This document shows positions 46,001 to 54,368 of a DNA stretch of 64,000 bases, one piece after another. The notes beneath the pieces are model-generated. The model did no database searches, was not told the origin of the DNA, and was given only the letters and a program-made list of their open reading frames with translations. Position 1 is the stretch's first letter. Each line of letters begins with the position of its first letter. Made by a program: the position numbers and the translations under genes. The stretch is taken from positions 124,001 through 188,000 of the forward strand of contig JAJPKE010000017.1 in the NCBI GenBank assembly GCA_021323855.1. The letters are read 5' to 3'. Origin of the DNA: Chloroflexota bacterium. GTDB taxonomy: Bacteria; Chloroflexota; Ktedonobacteria; Ktedonobacterales; JADMIN01.

Positions 46001-47350
46001 GACGAAGCAGATATTCTCTCTGGCGGGTCTCTTGCCGAGCAGGCATGGGCAAAGGCACTGCGTGAACGTATGACAATGCCGCTAGGTACAGCGCTGGCGC
46101 AGAGCGTACTCTCTGGCGACCTCGATTGGTTCTTCCTTGAGGCCGAACTGGAGACGTTGCTCCCAGAACTCAGCGATGCAGCGATGCGCCCATTACGTGA
46201 AGCGTTGGATCAACTGGGCCTGCGCTCACCCGACCAGCCTATCGCCCTCATTCCCTGTGGCCGGCTGGGTGTGCTACCGCTTCATGCAGCTAGCGTTTCC
46301 CATCCGCTCACTGGTGCGCTCGTTCCCTTCGCCGAAACCTGCGAACTCACACTCCAGCCAAACGCGCGGGTGCTTGCTGCTGCTCGCAAAACCGCTGAGG
46401 GGCTGCCCCAAAATGGGCCAATAATCAGTGTCGGCAATCCTCGCCCAACGCGCGACCCCGATCTTCCGTGGGCTGCCAAAGAGGCTGAAGCCAATGCCTT
46501 GCTGGGTCGTCGAGCGGGGCGACGCGAGAGCCGGTCGCTGCTGCATGAGGAGGCGACACGCAAGCTCTTCTTGGAGACGCTGGCGGATATTCGCGCCCGC
46601 AAGCTTGGCGCGTTGGTGGAGGTTGCCAGTCACGGCCATAGTGATCCCGCTGATCCACAGCGTTGTTTCATGGTACTGGCCTATGGTGAATGGCTGACTT
46701 TGGCAGACCTACAACGAGAGCAACTGCTCATGGGGACACGCTGTTTCTCTGCTGCTGGGTGCGTCACTGGTCTGGGCGACCTGAAGGTTGCACCTGACGA
46801 ACTGGGCAGTTTCGCCGCTGGGGTATTACAGGCAGGTTCACCCGCTGCGCTGGCGACACTCTGGCCAGTAGACGACCGTGCCACCTTCCTCTTGATGCTG
46901 CGTTTTCATCAGGAAATGCTAGCCAACTCAGCGATCACTCCGGCACGGGCATTGCGTCAGGCTGCGCGTTGGTTGCGTGAGGCATCTACTGATGAGGTGA
47001 AGCGGGTAGTTAAAACTGGACTAAAGGGCATCCGCTCGGCTCGCGGGGGCAGCGATATGACGACGCCTGAAGATGGGGTGAATGAGACAGATGAGACAGA
47101 TGAGACAGATGAGGCAGATGAGGCAGATGAGGCGACAGTGGCAGTACGCGGCGTCACTGGCGTCGCCACACCTGATACCGCTGATGCTGATATGCCTGAC
47201 AATAGTAGTCTGGATGATACTGTCGGAACGCTGCGCATGACTGCCGCTGAGGTGCTGAATCACGTTAGCCGATTGAACAATGCCAATCGAGGCAGGCCAC
47301 CCTACGCCCACCCGATTTATTGGGCCTGCGCCATCGTCTATGGGGCGTAG
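43022..47350 (+). CDS. Giant TPR-CHAT protease
   Basis: 1442 residues from a GTG. Residues about 25-335 hold three related helical repeats (each ending RRLLQRCREVGIADAW or similar). Residues 400-720 hold about seven TPR units of the NNLG-x-Y-x-x-R-x-x-GDRRDNLE type. A helical linker (720-1050) leads to a C-terminal CHAT domain: IALIPCGRLGVLPLHAAS, candidate His1204 in VEVASHGHSD and Cys1247 in SAAGCVTGLGD, then LATLWPVDDRATFLLML. CHAT is a caspase-fold peptidase. Between about 1330 and 1420 lies an acidic low-complexity insert, part of it nonamer-coded. Known analogues include TPR-CHAT proteases coupled to type III effectors; this one is not adjacent to cas genes but lies 6 kb from csx15. Confidence 0.87.
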   Translation: MNNSTSANHGNHGDSGLEVVAEAIGLLLGTHDWAAKPGIIEREQELLLSELADDALTRLIENFQTSADENERPLADYAALHRTLLRRCREIGIADAWVEFEAFLHVMQSAHDAPETNQRDDSAPARSQPVDDADRNAVMQALDIFVNKPPRWEEKRKILEGDQALLLSLTADQLLGESLKLQRANGNEKSVRTLEWNRRLLQRCREVGIADAWAEADAALRQAVAAEQAPDVSPLKEPLIDWLTPRSHREERRFLEAHPELLSAESDAILRELLWLNYGAPGETVIRRAQRLLSDIRARGGTIQAIRDSYVNEYGGFSLDLPNWLETVLAQYEHLLDSDHPSQSAAERLTLLRAAYQRAVDDPAVPQAALASLANNLSVAITEDPHVSQTEGFTEALQALITARAIYLFEQFPYQYAMIQHNLGNTYGKWSAGNRRDNLEEAIVCYRDALRARTLTNFPEDYAMTQNNLGITYRERLAGDRRDNLEESIACFREALRVRTLANFPQQYAATQNNLGVTYRHRLAGDRRDNLEAAITCFHEALRVRTLAAAPLDYAMTQNNLGLVYHDRMAGDRYDNLEAAIVCYEKALQVITLANFPETYAAIQNNRGNVYSERLAGNRKDNLETAIVCYREALRVRTPTDYPQQYAQTQYNLGHLYQNELADYDRSSLQEAIRCYHEALRVYTLADFPINFRNTQLNLAWLALTGLARDAEAEGDSLARKDALEMAHNAFLEGRHAQAEMGWLTSDVKSRTSLQGEQATVRELYAHDAWCLWQLGRLDEAITALEAGRAQALSEALAIVGISLSPVCEEHQSAYLDARQQLNQARAADDRRQMRSARDHFLAVREAIRAHCYPDFLPSEPDYTTIASAPAPEQTLVYLAATDQTGFACILPPNTVPNTERRTPIIIPLPRLTWQTVDTWLVQYDEQGVPIGGLRLALEHLATSALMYWLQHIDSAEEWARIQTMPLCDVAEVIPAHYGTLKMSMERTIAAWRDEADILSGGSLAEQAWAKALRERMTMPLGTALAQSVLSGDLDWFFLEAELETLLPELSDAAMRPLREALDQLGLRSPDQPIALIPCGRLGVLPLHAASVSHPLTGALVPFAETCELTLQPNARVLAAARKTAEGLPQNGPIISVGNPRPTRDPDLPWAAKEAEANALLGRRAGRRESRSLLHEEATRKLFLETLADIRARKLGALVEVASHGHSDPADPQRCFMVLAYGEWLTLADLQREQLLMGTRCFSAAGCVTGLGDLKVAPDELGSFAAGVLQAGSPAALATLWPVDDRATFLLMLRFHQEMLANSAITPARALRQAARWLREASTDEVKRVVKTGLKGIRSARGGSDMTTPEDGVNETDETDETDEADEADEATVAVRGVTGVATPDTADADMPDNSSLDDTVGTLRMTAAEVLNHVSRLNNANRGRPPYAHPIYWACAIVYGA
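47084..47137. repeat. Nonamer tandem repeat in CHAT gene
   Basis: Six units: GAGACAGAT three times, GAGGCAGAT twice, GAGGCGACA. It encodes Glu-Thr/Ala-Asp triplets and follows the CHAT core. Confidence 0.85.
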
Positions 47351-47379
47351 TGATTTCAAGTGATTTCAGGAGTTGCCAT

Positions 47380-47796
47380 ATGTCACATTCCAGCCAATCG
47401 CCACTGCTTCTTGGTCTGAGCGAAGCAGGCAAATTAGCGATGATTGAAGAGGCGAAAGAGAAGAGTCCGTCAACATCCGGTGGTCTTCGTCCAGTGCGCG
47501 GCGCAAGCCCATCTTCGCCTGTTCCGGGAACAGCGGCGGATGCGCTCGTCGGACAACTCGATGGCTTTAACATCTCCATTGCAGGACAAATTGCCGTGGT
47601 CGAAAAGTGGTTGGGCGACCACCCCGACATCTTGCGCATGCTGGATGGCGCGATGCTGAAGCACTATCGCCGCTCGGAACAGCGAGCCGCGCTGGCTAAC
47701 ATCGCCATCAACGCCATATTCTGTGTCGCCGGCGCAGTTGTTGGGCTATTTCTCCCTACGCTAGTCTTCGTTGTTGGGCACCTCTTCGCCCGCTAG
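47380..47796 (+). CDS. Small membrane protein paired with CHAT protease
   Basis: 138 residues from ATG 47380 (AGGAG upstream), 29 bases after the CHAT stop. N-terminal part (1-65) is Ser/Pro-rich and disordered; residues 65-100 form a helical unit (GFNISIAGQIAVVEKWLGDH); the end is one or two membrane helices (ALANIAINAIFCVAGAVVGLF and LPTLVFVVGHLF). Unrecognised. Its position suggests a membrane-acting partner or substrate of the protease, comparable to pore-forming partners in other caspase-like systems; that is inference. Confidence 0.65.
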   Translation: MSHSSQSPLLLGLSEAGKLAMIEEAKEKSPSTSGGLRPVRGASPSSPVPGTAADALVGQLDGFNISIAGQIAVVEKWLGDHPDILRMLDGAMLKHYRRSEQRAALANIAINAIFCVAGAVVGLFLPTLVFVVGHLFAR

Positions 47797-47834
47797 TACA
47801 TCAGTGGCGGGAGTTATCTGAGCAGCTGGTAGTG

Positions 47835-48572
47835 TCAGCGAAGCAGGTCAAGATCGTTCTCAGCGGCGCTGATGGCTACCAACAGTTCATCGAGGTCTGA
47901 TCCCTCGGCAAACGATGGAATGCCCCTGGCCAGCGTGCGGGCGCGGTCGAGCAAGGTAGATGCCAGTGCCAGGTAGCCCACCTGCTCACTGCGGCTCTCG
48001 GTGTTGCGCGCCACCTCCAGCCAGAGTGTCCCCTGGGCATACGTTTCGGCGGCGGGATCGAGTACATACTGTATCCGCTCAGCCGTCCCATCACCGAGTT
48101 CGCCGCCTGGTAGCAGTCGCTCACCGGTGATGCCCCGTATCGTCCCATCGGCCATGTTGGATGGCGCCAGGTCGCCGAGGCTCCCACGGACATTCTGCAA
48201 AATTGTCTCGTTCATCTGCATCGCTTCATCGCCAGTTTTCGCGAGCAACAGCGCCAGTACCAACTCCCCCACCTGCTGCGCGCTTGTCCTATCCATGCGC
48301 CCTGCCAACAGCCGGTGAATCGTCTCAGCGACTAGCGCAGCGCGCAGACGGCGCATCTCCAGTCCGGCCTCATCCAGCGGAACCCACTCCTGCAATAGCT
48401 CCAGTTCATCTGAACTCAATGTCGCTGTGATGTCCTCGGAAAGAGACCGTTTCAGCCGCGTTACTTTGCTCGGCAATATCTGAAACTGCCTGTTCCGTAG
48501 TCCAAAGAGATTGCTCAGTTCTTTCCCATGCTGCCCCAGGATAGATACGAGTTCTCGTGCAAATATATTCAT
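47835..48572 (-). CDS. HTH-like N-terminal domain protein, unknown
   Basis: 245 residues from ATG 48572 (AAGGAAC upstream). The N-terminus FARELVSILGQHGKELSNLF with ILPSKVTRLKRSLSED looks like a small helix-turn-helix or adaptor domain. The rest is helical with TPR-like character (EQVGYLALASTLLDRARTLA). Not recognised. It converges on the CHAT operon 38 bases away. It could be a regulator. Confidence 0.55.
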   Translation of the reverse strand: MNIFARELVSILGQHGKELSNLFGLRNRQFQILPSKVTRLKRSLSEDITATLSSDELELLQEWVPLDEAGLEMRRLRAALVAETIHRLLAGRMDRTSAQQVGELVLALLLAKTGDEAMQMNETILQNVRGSLGDLAPSNMADGTIRGITGERLLPGGELGDGTAERIQYVLDPAAETYAQGTLWLEVARNTESRSEQVGYLALASTLLDRARTLARGIPSFAEGSDLDELLVAISAAENDLDLLR

Positions 48573-48612
48573 GACATGTTCCTTGTGTTAGTGATGATAG
48601 TGGGCATTTCAA

Positions 48613-49155
48613 TCACGGCACGCTGGTCAGCGGCAGCGCGAGGGAGATATGCCCGCTGGTGATGCACCAGCCGAGGGCGCTGGCGTTGAGTTGCATTGTT
48701 GCGTCCAGGTTGGTATCAACACCCAGGCCGAGGATGCTGGTCTTGACACGCACCGGCCCAGAGATATGCACCTGAGCCGTCGTCAGGCCCTCGCTGGTGA
48801 GATCGTACTGCAATCTGCTGATATCGAAGGTGACAGTTCCTTTGAGTTGCTGCGCGTCGCCGGCGATAGTCATCAAATTATTGGGCTGGGAGCTGTCGGT
48901 AGTATTGGCGTTAGAGCAGATCATCGCTGTCGCGCCAGACGTGTTGCCGCTGACGAACACATCTGTGAAGTACGTCTTTGCCATGCTGGTGGGCGCCTGG
49001 TAGCGAACGAGGCCGCCGATGAGCAGCGCAAGAATGGCAAGGACAACGAGAATGGCAAGCGCCACGAGCCACCGGCGCGACAGCCTGCGCCTGGGGTTGG
49101 CTGCGGGCGCGGTCAGCGCGTCAACGGTTGTATCAGGTCTATCAGCAGAGTGCAT
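48613..49155 (-). CDS. Membrane-anchored extracellular protein, unknown
   Basis: 180 residues. A basic segment (RRRLSRRW) precedes one helix (about 30-49, VALAILVVLAILALLIGGLV). The external part resembles a small beta-rich domain (GTVTFDISRLQYDLTSE, VRVKTSILGLGVDTNLDA). No family recognised. AAAGGGG lies upstream of the ATG. Probably a single gene: 40 bases separate its stop from the start of the 245-residue gene downstream. Confidence 0.6.
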   Translation of the reverse strand: MHSADRPDTTVDALTAPAANPRRRLSRRWLVALAILVVLAILALLIGGLVRYQAPTSMAKTYFTDVFVSGNTSGATAMICSNANTTDSSQPNNLMTIAGDAQQLKGTVTFDISRLQYDLTSEGLTTAQVHISGPVRVKTSILGLGVDTNLDATMQLNASALGWCITSGHISLALPLTSVP

Positions 49156-49383
49156 GCGTATCGTTCCCCTTTCGCCTCCACAGTATACCTGCTTTGTCTA
49201 TCAGCAGACCAGCGCATGCTACTGGAGCGGACCTCAAGCGATCTTTTTCTTGCTGGCTCTGGTAGATCAGATCGTCGGTGTCAAGACACAGTAACCCCCT
49301 GGATAGACAAATCACCAAGAGGCGCATGATTTCACCTCTTGGCGACCTATTGAACTTTCGCGTGAAGCTATGATGGTATGAAG

Positions 49384-50115
49384 CTATAGCAGCCCTTCCT
49401 GTTGTGCAGTGCGTTGCGCGGCGTCGCGCGCTTCCTGGGCGACATGCTGCACTTTCTGCGCCGTCTCCTGCGCTGCCGTCTGCGCTCGCTGCGCAACATC
49501 CTGGGCGGTTTCCTGCGCTTTGGCCACGAACCGGTCGCGCGCCGGACCCATCAACTGATGTTCCTGCTGGGTCTGTGGCACTGCCAGGCCGACGACCGCC
49601 CCAAGAGCGAGCGCCGCCGCGCCCACCGCCAGTGGATTATCCCGTATCGCCTGCTGCAATAGTCCGCCAGCCCGGTTGGCCTGGGTCGCTGCCTGCGTGC
49701 CAATCTGCTGGGCAGTGTCCTGCGCGCGGTTCATGGCATCGCCAACCGTCCCGCCGATCTGCTCGCGCACCTCTGTCACCTTCTGGCCGGCCTGCGCTGG
49801 ATTGGGCCGGTGTGTCAGAAGCCAGCCAGCGGCCAGACCTGCCATTGCTACCGGAATTGGATGCTCACGCACGATATCCAGCGCCTTCGAGCCAGCGCTG
49901 ACCGCTGTATCGCGCGCAGACTGCGCGACATCCGCCGCCGCGCCATGTGTCACCTCGTACACCGCCTCGCGCGCCTGATCCATCAGATGTTGTGGGCTGA
50001 TGCGTTCCTGAATTGCCTCGATGGTTTGGCCCATCTCATCGCGGATCTGCTGTATCTCTTGCCGGATCTCGTCCACGTTGTCCCTCCGTTTGTTTGGTGT
50101 GTCTGAATCAACCAT
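49384..50115 (-). CDS. DUF3618-type membrane/coiled-coil protein
   Basis: 243 residues. N-terminal DEIRQEIQQIRDEMGQTIEA and ERISPQHLMDQAREAVYEV match DUF3618. Hydrophobic segments IPVAMAGLAAGWLL and NPLAVGAAALALGAVVGLAV lie at about 83-99 and 157-177; the C-terminus is Ala/Gln-rich amphipathic helix. A second start, GTG 50076, has a stronger GGAGG and gives a 230-residue form. It is second of a likely operon after the holin-like gene. Likely envelope-stress role by association; not proven. Confidence 0.75.
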   Translation of the reverse strand: MVDSDTPNKRRDNVDEIRQEIQQIRDEMGQTIEAIQERISPQHLMDQAREAVYEVTHGAAADVAQSARDTAVSAGSKALDIVREHPIPVAMAGLAAGWLLTHRPNPAQAGQKVTEVREQIGGTVGDAMNRAQDTAQQIGTQAATQANRAGGLLQQAIRDNPLAVGAAALALGAVVGLAVPQTQQEHQLMGPARDRFVAKAQETAQDVAQRAQTAAQETAQKVQHVAQEARDAAQRTAQQEGLL

Positions 50116-50147
50116 CTTCGTCTATCTCACCTGCCGTTCGGATGTAA

Positions 50148-50570
50148 TCAGGTCGTTTGTGGTGTCTGGCCTGTGGCTTGTTTGCTGGCCCATTCCGCAT
50201 CATCTTTGAGCGTTTGCAGCGTCTTCTGTGGCGCCAATTGCTGGATGCGCAGCGCATGGCGTCCGCCTGCGACGATCAGCAGGCCAACAATCAGCACGAA
50301 GCCGCCTACCGCCAGCGTCGCCACCCACCAGGGCAGCGCGACATACTGCACCAGCGCCACCACTGCCGTCGCCAGCAGCGCCAGGAGTCCCGCATATACC
50401 AGCGCGCTTCCGATTGCCAGCATTTGCGCGCCCCGGCTCACCTGGGCAACCTTCTGGCTCATTTCCGTCCGCGCGAGGTCTATTTCACGCTGGACGAGCG
50501 TACTCGTTTCGGTCACCAACCGTGTGAGCAGATCACCGAGCGAACGATCCTCATTCTCTGTTTGCGTCAT
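50148..50570 (-). CDS. Holin superfamily III (DUF1469, YqjE-like) protein
   Basis: 140 residues from ATG 50570 (GAGGGAAGCG upstream). Two membrane helices (about 45-70 and 78-100) follow SLGDLLTRLVTETSTLVQRE, the conserved N-terminus of the phage-holin-like DUF1469 family. No lysin gene nearby, so this is the chromosomal type, not phage lysis. Paired with DUF3618 gene 33 bases downstream, a common combination. Confidence 0.8.
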   Translation of the reverse strand: MTQTENEDRSLGDLLTRLVTETSTLVQREIDLARTEMSQKVAQVSRGAQMLAIGSALVYAGLLALLATAVVALVQYVALPWWVATLAVGGFVLIVGLLIVAGGRHALRIQQLAPQKTLQTLKDDAEWASKQATGQTPQTT

Positions 50571-50663
50571 CGCTTCCCTCTTCCTGCCGGCCAAACCAGC
50601 GCGATGCACATGTCACCACCAGGCCAGCGCCGGAGAATCTCCAGTCGCCATAGGCAACGACTT

Positions 50664-51764
50664 CTATTGTTCGGCGTGGCTGCTAGAGCTTTTCAGGAAG
50701 CGCGTGCCCAGCAGACCGATGGCAAAAGCGCCGGCCAGAAACAGCGCAGGTTCACGACGCGCAAAATCCTCGATGTCATGTAGCACCTTGTTGGGGTCGC
50801 TCTGCCGCAGATAGGTCGCCAACTCATCCACGTGGCCAGCGGCGCGATCTGCATAGGTGGCGAGCAGCTTTTGATTGCCCCGGCGTAGTTGGTCGCTGAG
50901 GGTATCAACCGCATCGGCAACCGTCGCCAGGCTGAGACCCGCCTGCGTCATCTGGTTATCGAGCTGATCGTTGGCTTGTGTCTTGATCTTCTCGACAGTA
51001 TCGCCCGCCTGATTTTTCAGTTGCTCTACTGCCGCGCCTGCCTGTGTCTTCAACTGATCGGCTGCGTCACCGGCGCGCTGTTGGATCTGATCCACTGCAG
51101 CTCGCATGGTCTCCCCCGGATGGCTCAGATCGAAGCTCGTGGACGTTTGCGCGTCTTGCTGAGCGTTCTCCTCCGCTGTTGTTCCCGATGACACATCCGT
51201 AGCAGGATAGGTCTGTGTCTGTACCGGTGCTGGCGTATACATTCCTTCGCTGGAGTCTCCGTCTAGTGGGCGGTTTGGGTCTGTGAAGCTCATGCTGCTA
51301 TTCCCCTCCTCCGCTGGCATATGATTCACCATGCTGGCGCTGGCCGGCGGAACAGGCGGCAGCATGGTCCCTTCAGGAGTGAAGGGGTGATACGAAAGGC
51401 CGGCGCCGGGCAGCATCGCAGCAGTACCGGCGAGCGCATTTTGCTCAGTGGCGATCCACTGGTCGGCGCTGGCTTGTTCCAGCTCATTCGCGCGCGCAGG
51501 CATTAGCTGCTGGCGCTCCTTTATCTCCTCTTTGGTGAGCTTCAGGTGAATGCCGTCGCCGTCATAGCCTGCAATCGCGGCGCGCGGAATCGGTAGCTCC
51601 TTGCCAAAGATGCGCCCCTGGCGAACGATGAGATACGCCCCATCCGCTCCCTTTGGTGCGCCTTCGCTGACACTGCCGATACGCTCACCACTGGCATCCA
51701 ACACCGGAGTCCCTTCGATGAATTGCGTGTCGGTGCGTACATATCCCCTCGTGCGATCAACCAT
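50664..51764 (-). CDS. PRC-barrel domain protein with coiled-coil C-terminus
   Basis: 366 residues from ATG 51764 with GGAGGGGG. N-terminal PRC-barrel (10-75: TPVLDASGERIGSVSE, GRIFGKELPIPRAAIAGYDG). A Pro/Ser/Thr linker runs 115-200. Repeated helices follow (AAVDQIQQRAGDAADQLKTQ and similar, about 205-300), then a C-terminal hydrophobic segment PALFLAGAFAIGLLGTRFL. Heads the three-gene envelope group. RNA or membrane stress functions are known for PRC barrels; here unknown. Confidence 0.8.
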   Translation of the reverse strand: MVDRTRGYVRTDTQFIEGTPVLDASGERIGSVSEGAPKGADGAYLIVRQGRIFGKELPIPRAAIAGYDGDGIHLKLTKEEIKERQQLMPARANELEQASADQWIATEQNALAGTAAMLPGAGLSYHPFTPEGTMLPPVPPASASMVNHMPAEEGNSSMSFTDPNRPLDGDSSEGMYTPAPVQTQTYPATDVSSGTTAEENAQQDAQTSTSFDLSHPGETMRAAVDQIQQRAGDAADQLKTQAGAAVEQLKNQAGDTVEKIKTQANDQLDNQMTQAGLSLATVADAVDTLSDQLRRGNQKLLATYADRAAGHVDELATYLRQSDPNKVLHDIEDFARREPALFLAGAFAIGLLGTRFLKSSSSHAEQ

Positions 51765-52200
51765 ACCCCCTCCTTCGCCAGTGTTTCCTCACCTTCACTT
51801 GCGGCTGGACAACAGTGCGCCAGTCTCTAAATTCCCTGACTTTGCAGGCGTTGGCGCACAGCAGTGTAATGAAGGACAACAGCCTTGTCAGCCTTTGTGG
51901 GAGGCACGAAGCAGATGTCCTTGCGGCTGGCGCCCCGCTATCGAAAGCGGTGGAATATGCGAATACGGAGCATCTTGTATGCCAATCTAGCGGCTACGTA
52001 GAGGAGCCACCAAAACTTTTGGCGTGTGTTGGCTCAAGAGCGAAAATGGGCAGAAAATGGTCACGAGAGGATAACCAAACTGGCACGAGAAATGTGTAGC
52101 AATGGAGCAAGGCGAATTGTTGTTCTCGTCTGGTCTTGTCTCGCATATATGGAAGATAGAGAGCCAGATGATTGAAAGATCACGGCAGAAAGGGCGACTT
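51765..52200. other. Divergent intergenic region
   Basis: About 436 bases between the minus-strand PRC gene and plus-strand YihY gene. The YihY frame could begin at 52102, but the better start is 52201. A short CCAAAACTTTTGG palindrome occurs near 52009. No other gene seen. Confidence 0.45.
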
Positions 52201-53394
52201 ATGGATACGCCATCGGTCAATGAGAACAGTCCCATGCCAGGGACCGCTGTACGCACATCCAGCGGCGAAGCGCGATCAGAAACATCACGAACATCGGTGA
52301 CGCCAGTGACGCTCGCCTCTCACGGAGACGATGAGGAAGCGCAAGACCGGCGCGGATTCATCCCAGGCGTTGTGGCGTTCTGGAAGAAGATCAACAATGA
52401 CTGGATCTTCAACCTTGCCGGACTGCTGGCCTATAACTTTCTAATGGCGCTCTTTCCCATCCTGCTGCTGCTGATCGCCGGCTTTGGGATTCTTCTCAAC
52501 TATATCTCGCCGCAGACAGAGGTAACGCTGGAGCAGTACATTGCTGGCGCGCTGCCGCAGAATGTCGGCACGATTATTGTGCATGGCGTGACCACCCATC
52601 TGAGACACAGCGTTGGGCCGCTGCTGCTTGTTGGTATCGTCACCTCGCTCATCACCGGCTCGCGCCTCTTCCTGACGCTGGAAAACTGTTTTGGCATCAT
52701 CTTCCGCCTGCGCGGGCGCACACCGCTGCGGCAGAACCGCATGGCGTTCGGCATGCTGCTCCTTTATATGGTGCTGTTGCCGATCCTCTTCCTCATTTCC
52801 ATCATTCCAGCCGATATCATCACCCTCTTTGATCCACACCGGCAGAGCGCCATCGGTGGTTCATTCCTCACCGCCAGCCGGATTCTCATTGGCTTTCTTG
52901 CGGCGTTTTTGCTCTTCGGCGCAACGTACATGTTCGTTCCACACCGCCTGAGCCGCTGGAAAAGCTGGCAGCGCAACTGGATTGGCGCATTAGTGGCCGC
53001 CGTGCTGTTGATTGCCTATGAGTTGCTATTTCCGCTCTATGAGCGACTCTTTCTGCATGCCGATGACTACGGCAGCGTCGCCGGTTTTGCGATAGTCATT
53101 CTGCTGTTCTTCTATTACCTCGCCTTCATTTTGCTGCTGGGCGCAGAGATCAATTCCTGGGCGGCAGGCCAGCGCGAGACCGCTGTGGACCTGCCGGGCG
53201 TATTGCACGCCGTGCAGGCGCATCGTTCCGTACATGGCGCGGCTGGGCCAACCGCCGGCCAGCCTAACGAAGAGATGCAGCATGACCGCTGGCTATCGCC
53301 GGCCTCGCGCTATCTGCTGGACTCGCTCAAACGCCTGCGCGCTATCCGGCGTAACGCGCGCCAGCGCCTACAGAAGCCACCTGATACGCTTTGA
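52201..53394 (+). CDS. YihY/BrkB-type membrane protein
   Basis: 397 residues from ATG 52201 (AAAGGG upstream). A hydrophilic N-terminus (about 60 residues) and then about six helices with FNLAGLLAYNFLMALFPILL, the conserved start of the YihY family, and RWKSWQRNWIGALVAAVLLI, SVAGFAIVILLFFYYLAFIL. Transport role is unknown in the family. A Glu-Ile-Asn tail (GAEINSWAAG) is conserved. Often near envelope genes, as here. Confidence 0.88.
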   Translation: MDTPSVNENSPMPGTAVRTSSGEARSETSRTSVTPVTLASHGDDEEAQDRRGFIPGVVAFWKKINNDWIFNLAGLLAYNFLMALFPILLLLIAGFGILLNYISPQTEVTLEQYIAGALPQNVGTIIVHGVTTHLRHSVGPLLLVGIVTSLITGSRLFLTLENCFGIIFRLRGRTPLRQNRMAFGMLLLYMVLLPILFLISIIPADIITLFDPHRQSAIGGSFLTASRILIGFLAAFLLFGATYMFVPHRLSRWKSWQRNWIGALVAAVLLIAYELLFPLYERLFLHADDYGSVAGFAIVILLFFYYLAFILLLGAEINSWAAGQRETAVDLPGVLHAVQAHRSVHGAAGPTAGQPNEEMQHDRWLSPASRYLLDSLKRLRAIRRNARQRLQKPPDTL

Positions 53395-53473
53395 TGGGAC
53401 CAGTAGGTATCACTCGTTAGAAAGAATAGCGGCGGCTACAGAGAGCATCAGCATATTCAGGGGGAGCAGTGGC

Positions 53474-54271
53474 GTGACACCAGGCGGCGGCATCAACCAT
53501 TTCGACATTCAATTGCATCTGATCAAAGAGGTGTTGGGTGGCCAGTATGGTTCCCCCATCACCGCCAACGGCGAGCCAGACGCCATCTTGCATCTAGGCT
53601 GCGGGCGTGGGCATTGGGGCATCTCGATGGCGCGCCTCTTCCCGCAGGCGCGGGTCACCAGCTACGATTTGACCACGTTCCGCGTTGATGATGCCGCTGC
53701 CGCCGCTATGCTCCCCGCCAACCACCATACGCTGCTGGGCAATCCATTCGAGCCATTGCCTTTTGCCGATGCCTCGTTCGATTTCGTGCGCATGCACCGC
53801 CATCAGATGGTCACGCTGCTGCCGGTGGCACGCTGGCCAGTGTTGTTGCAAGAAATGCTGCGGGTCACACGACCGGGTGGCTGGATCGAGATCATTGAGG
53901 CGGAGCCACCGCGCGAAGGCAGCCCCGCCCTGCGGCAGTTGAGCGCGTGGGTCTGCGAAGCGTGTGTGCGCGGCGAGATAGACCCGCTCTATAGCCGTCG
54001 CCTGGGGTTGAGCTTGCAGGAGGCCGGGCTGGCGAACGTCAAGAAAGGGATGGTGGCGTTGCCGGCGGGCCAGTGGAATGGCTGGATCGGACGCCTCACC
54101 GCTATCCACTGCCTGACGCTCTTCGATGGGCTGGCCGCGTTCGTCTCCGCGCAGCGCGTGGCGACGCCAGAAGCCTATCAACACGCCTGCCAGGTCGCGG
54201 GGGAAGAAGCGATTGACCCGCGCTGGCGCGCCGAGTTGCCGCTCACCTATGCCTACGGCCAGCGCCTCTAA
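53474..54271 (+). CDS. Class I SAM-dependent methyltransferase
   Basis: 265 residues from GTG 53474 (GGGGAG upstream). Motif I ILHLGCGRGHWGISMAR (about 38-54), motif II VTSYDLTTFR, post-motif FADASFDFVRMHRHQM and late EMLRVTRPGGWIEIIEAE. Substrate unknown. Confidence 0.88.
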   Translation: MTPGGGINHFDIQLHLIKEVLGGQYGSPITANGEPDAILHLGCGRGHWGISMARLFPQARVTSYDLTTFRVDDAAAAAMLPANHHTLLGNPFEPLPFADASFDFVRMHRHQMVTLLPVARWPVLLQEMLRVTRPGGWIEIIEAEPPREGSPALRQLSAWVCEACVRGEIDPLYSRRLGLSLQEAGLANVKKGMVALPAGQWNGWIGRLTAIHCLTLFDGLAAFVSAQRVATPEAYQHACQVAGEEAIDPRWRAELPLTYAYGQRL

Positions 54272-54327
54272 CATGCCTGTATCACACGCCGTGATACAAT
54301 GCGATGCGCCAGTCTATGGTGCGCATA

Positions 54328-54365
54328 CTCCCCTCTCCCTGCGGGGAGAGGGGCCGGGGGTGAGG
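54328..54365. repeat. C-rich palindromic repeat (copy 4) forming the panC leader
   Basis: The copy reads CTCCCCTCTCCCTGCGGGGA and ends GGGGGTGAGG, three bases before the panC ATG. The GTGAGG end sits where the ribosome binding site should be. Confidence 0.75.
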
Positions 54366-54368
54366 ATT

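Noticed and set aside
47084..47137. Possible CRISPR-like array
   Set aside because: Units are nine bases with no spacers and stay in frame in the CHAT gene.
50148..50570. Phage lysis holin
   Set aside because: The holin superfamily III protein is next to DUF3618 and PRC-barrel genes with no phage genes, so it is the chromosomal type.
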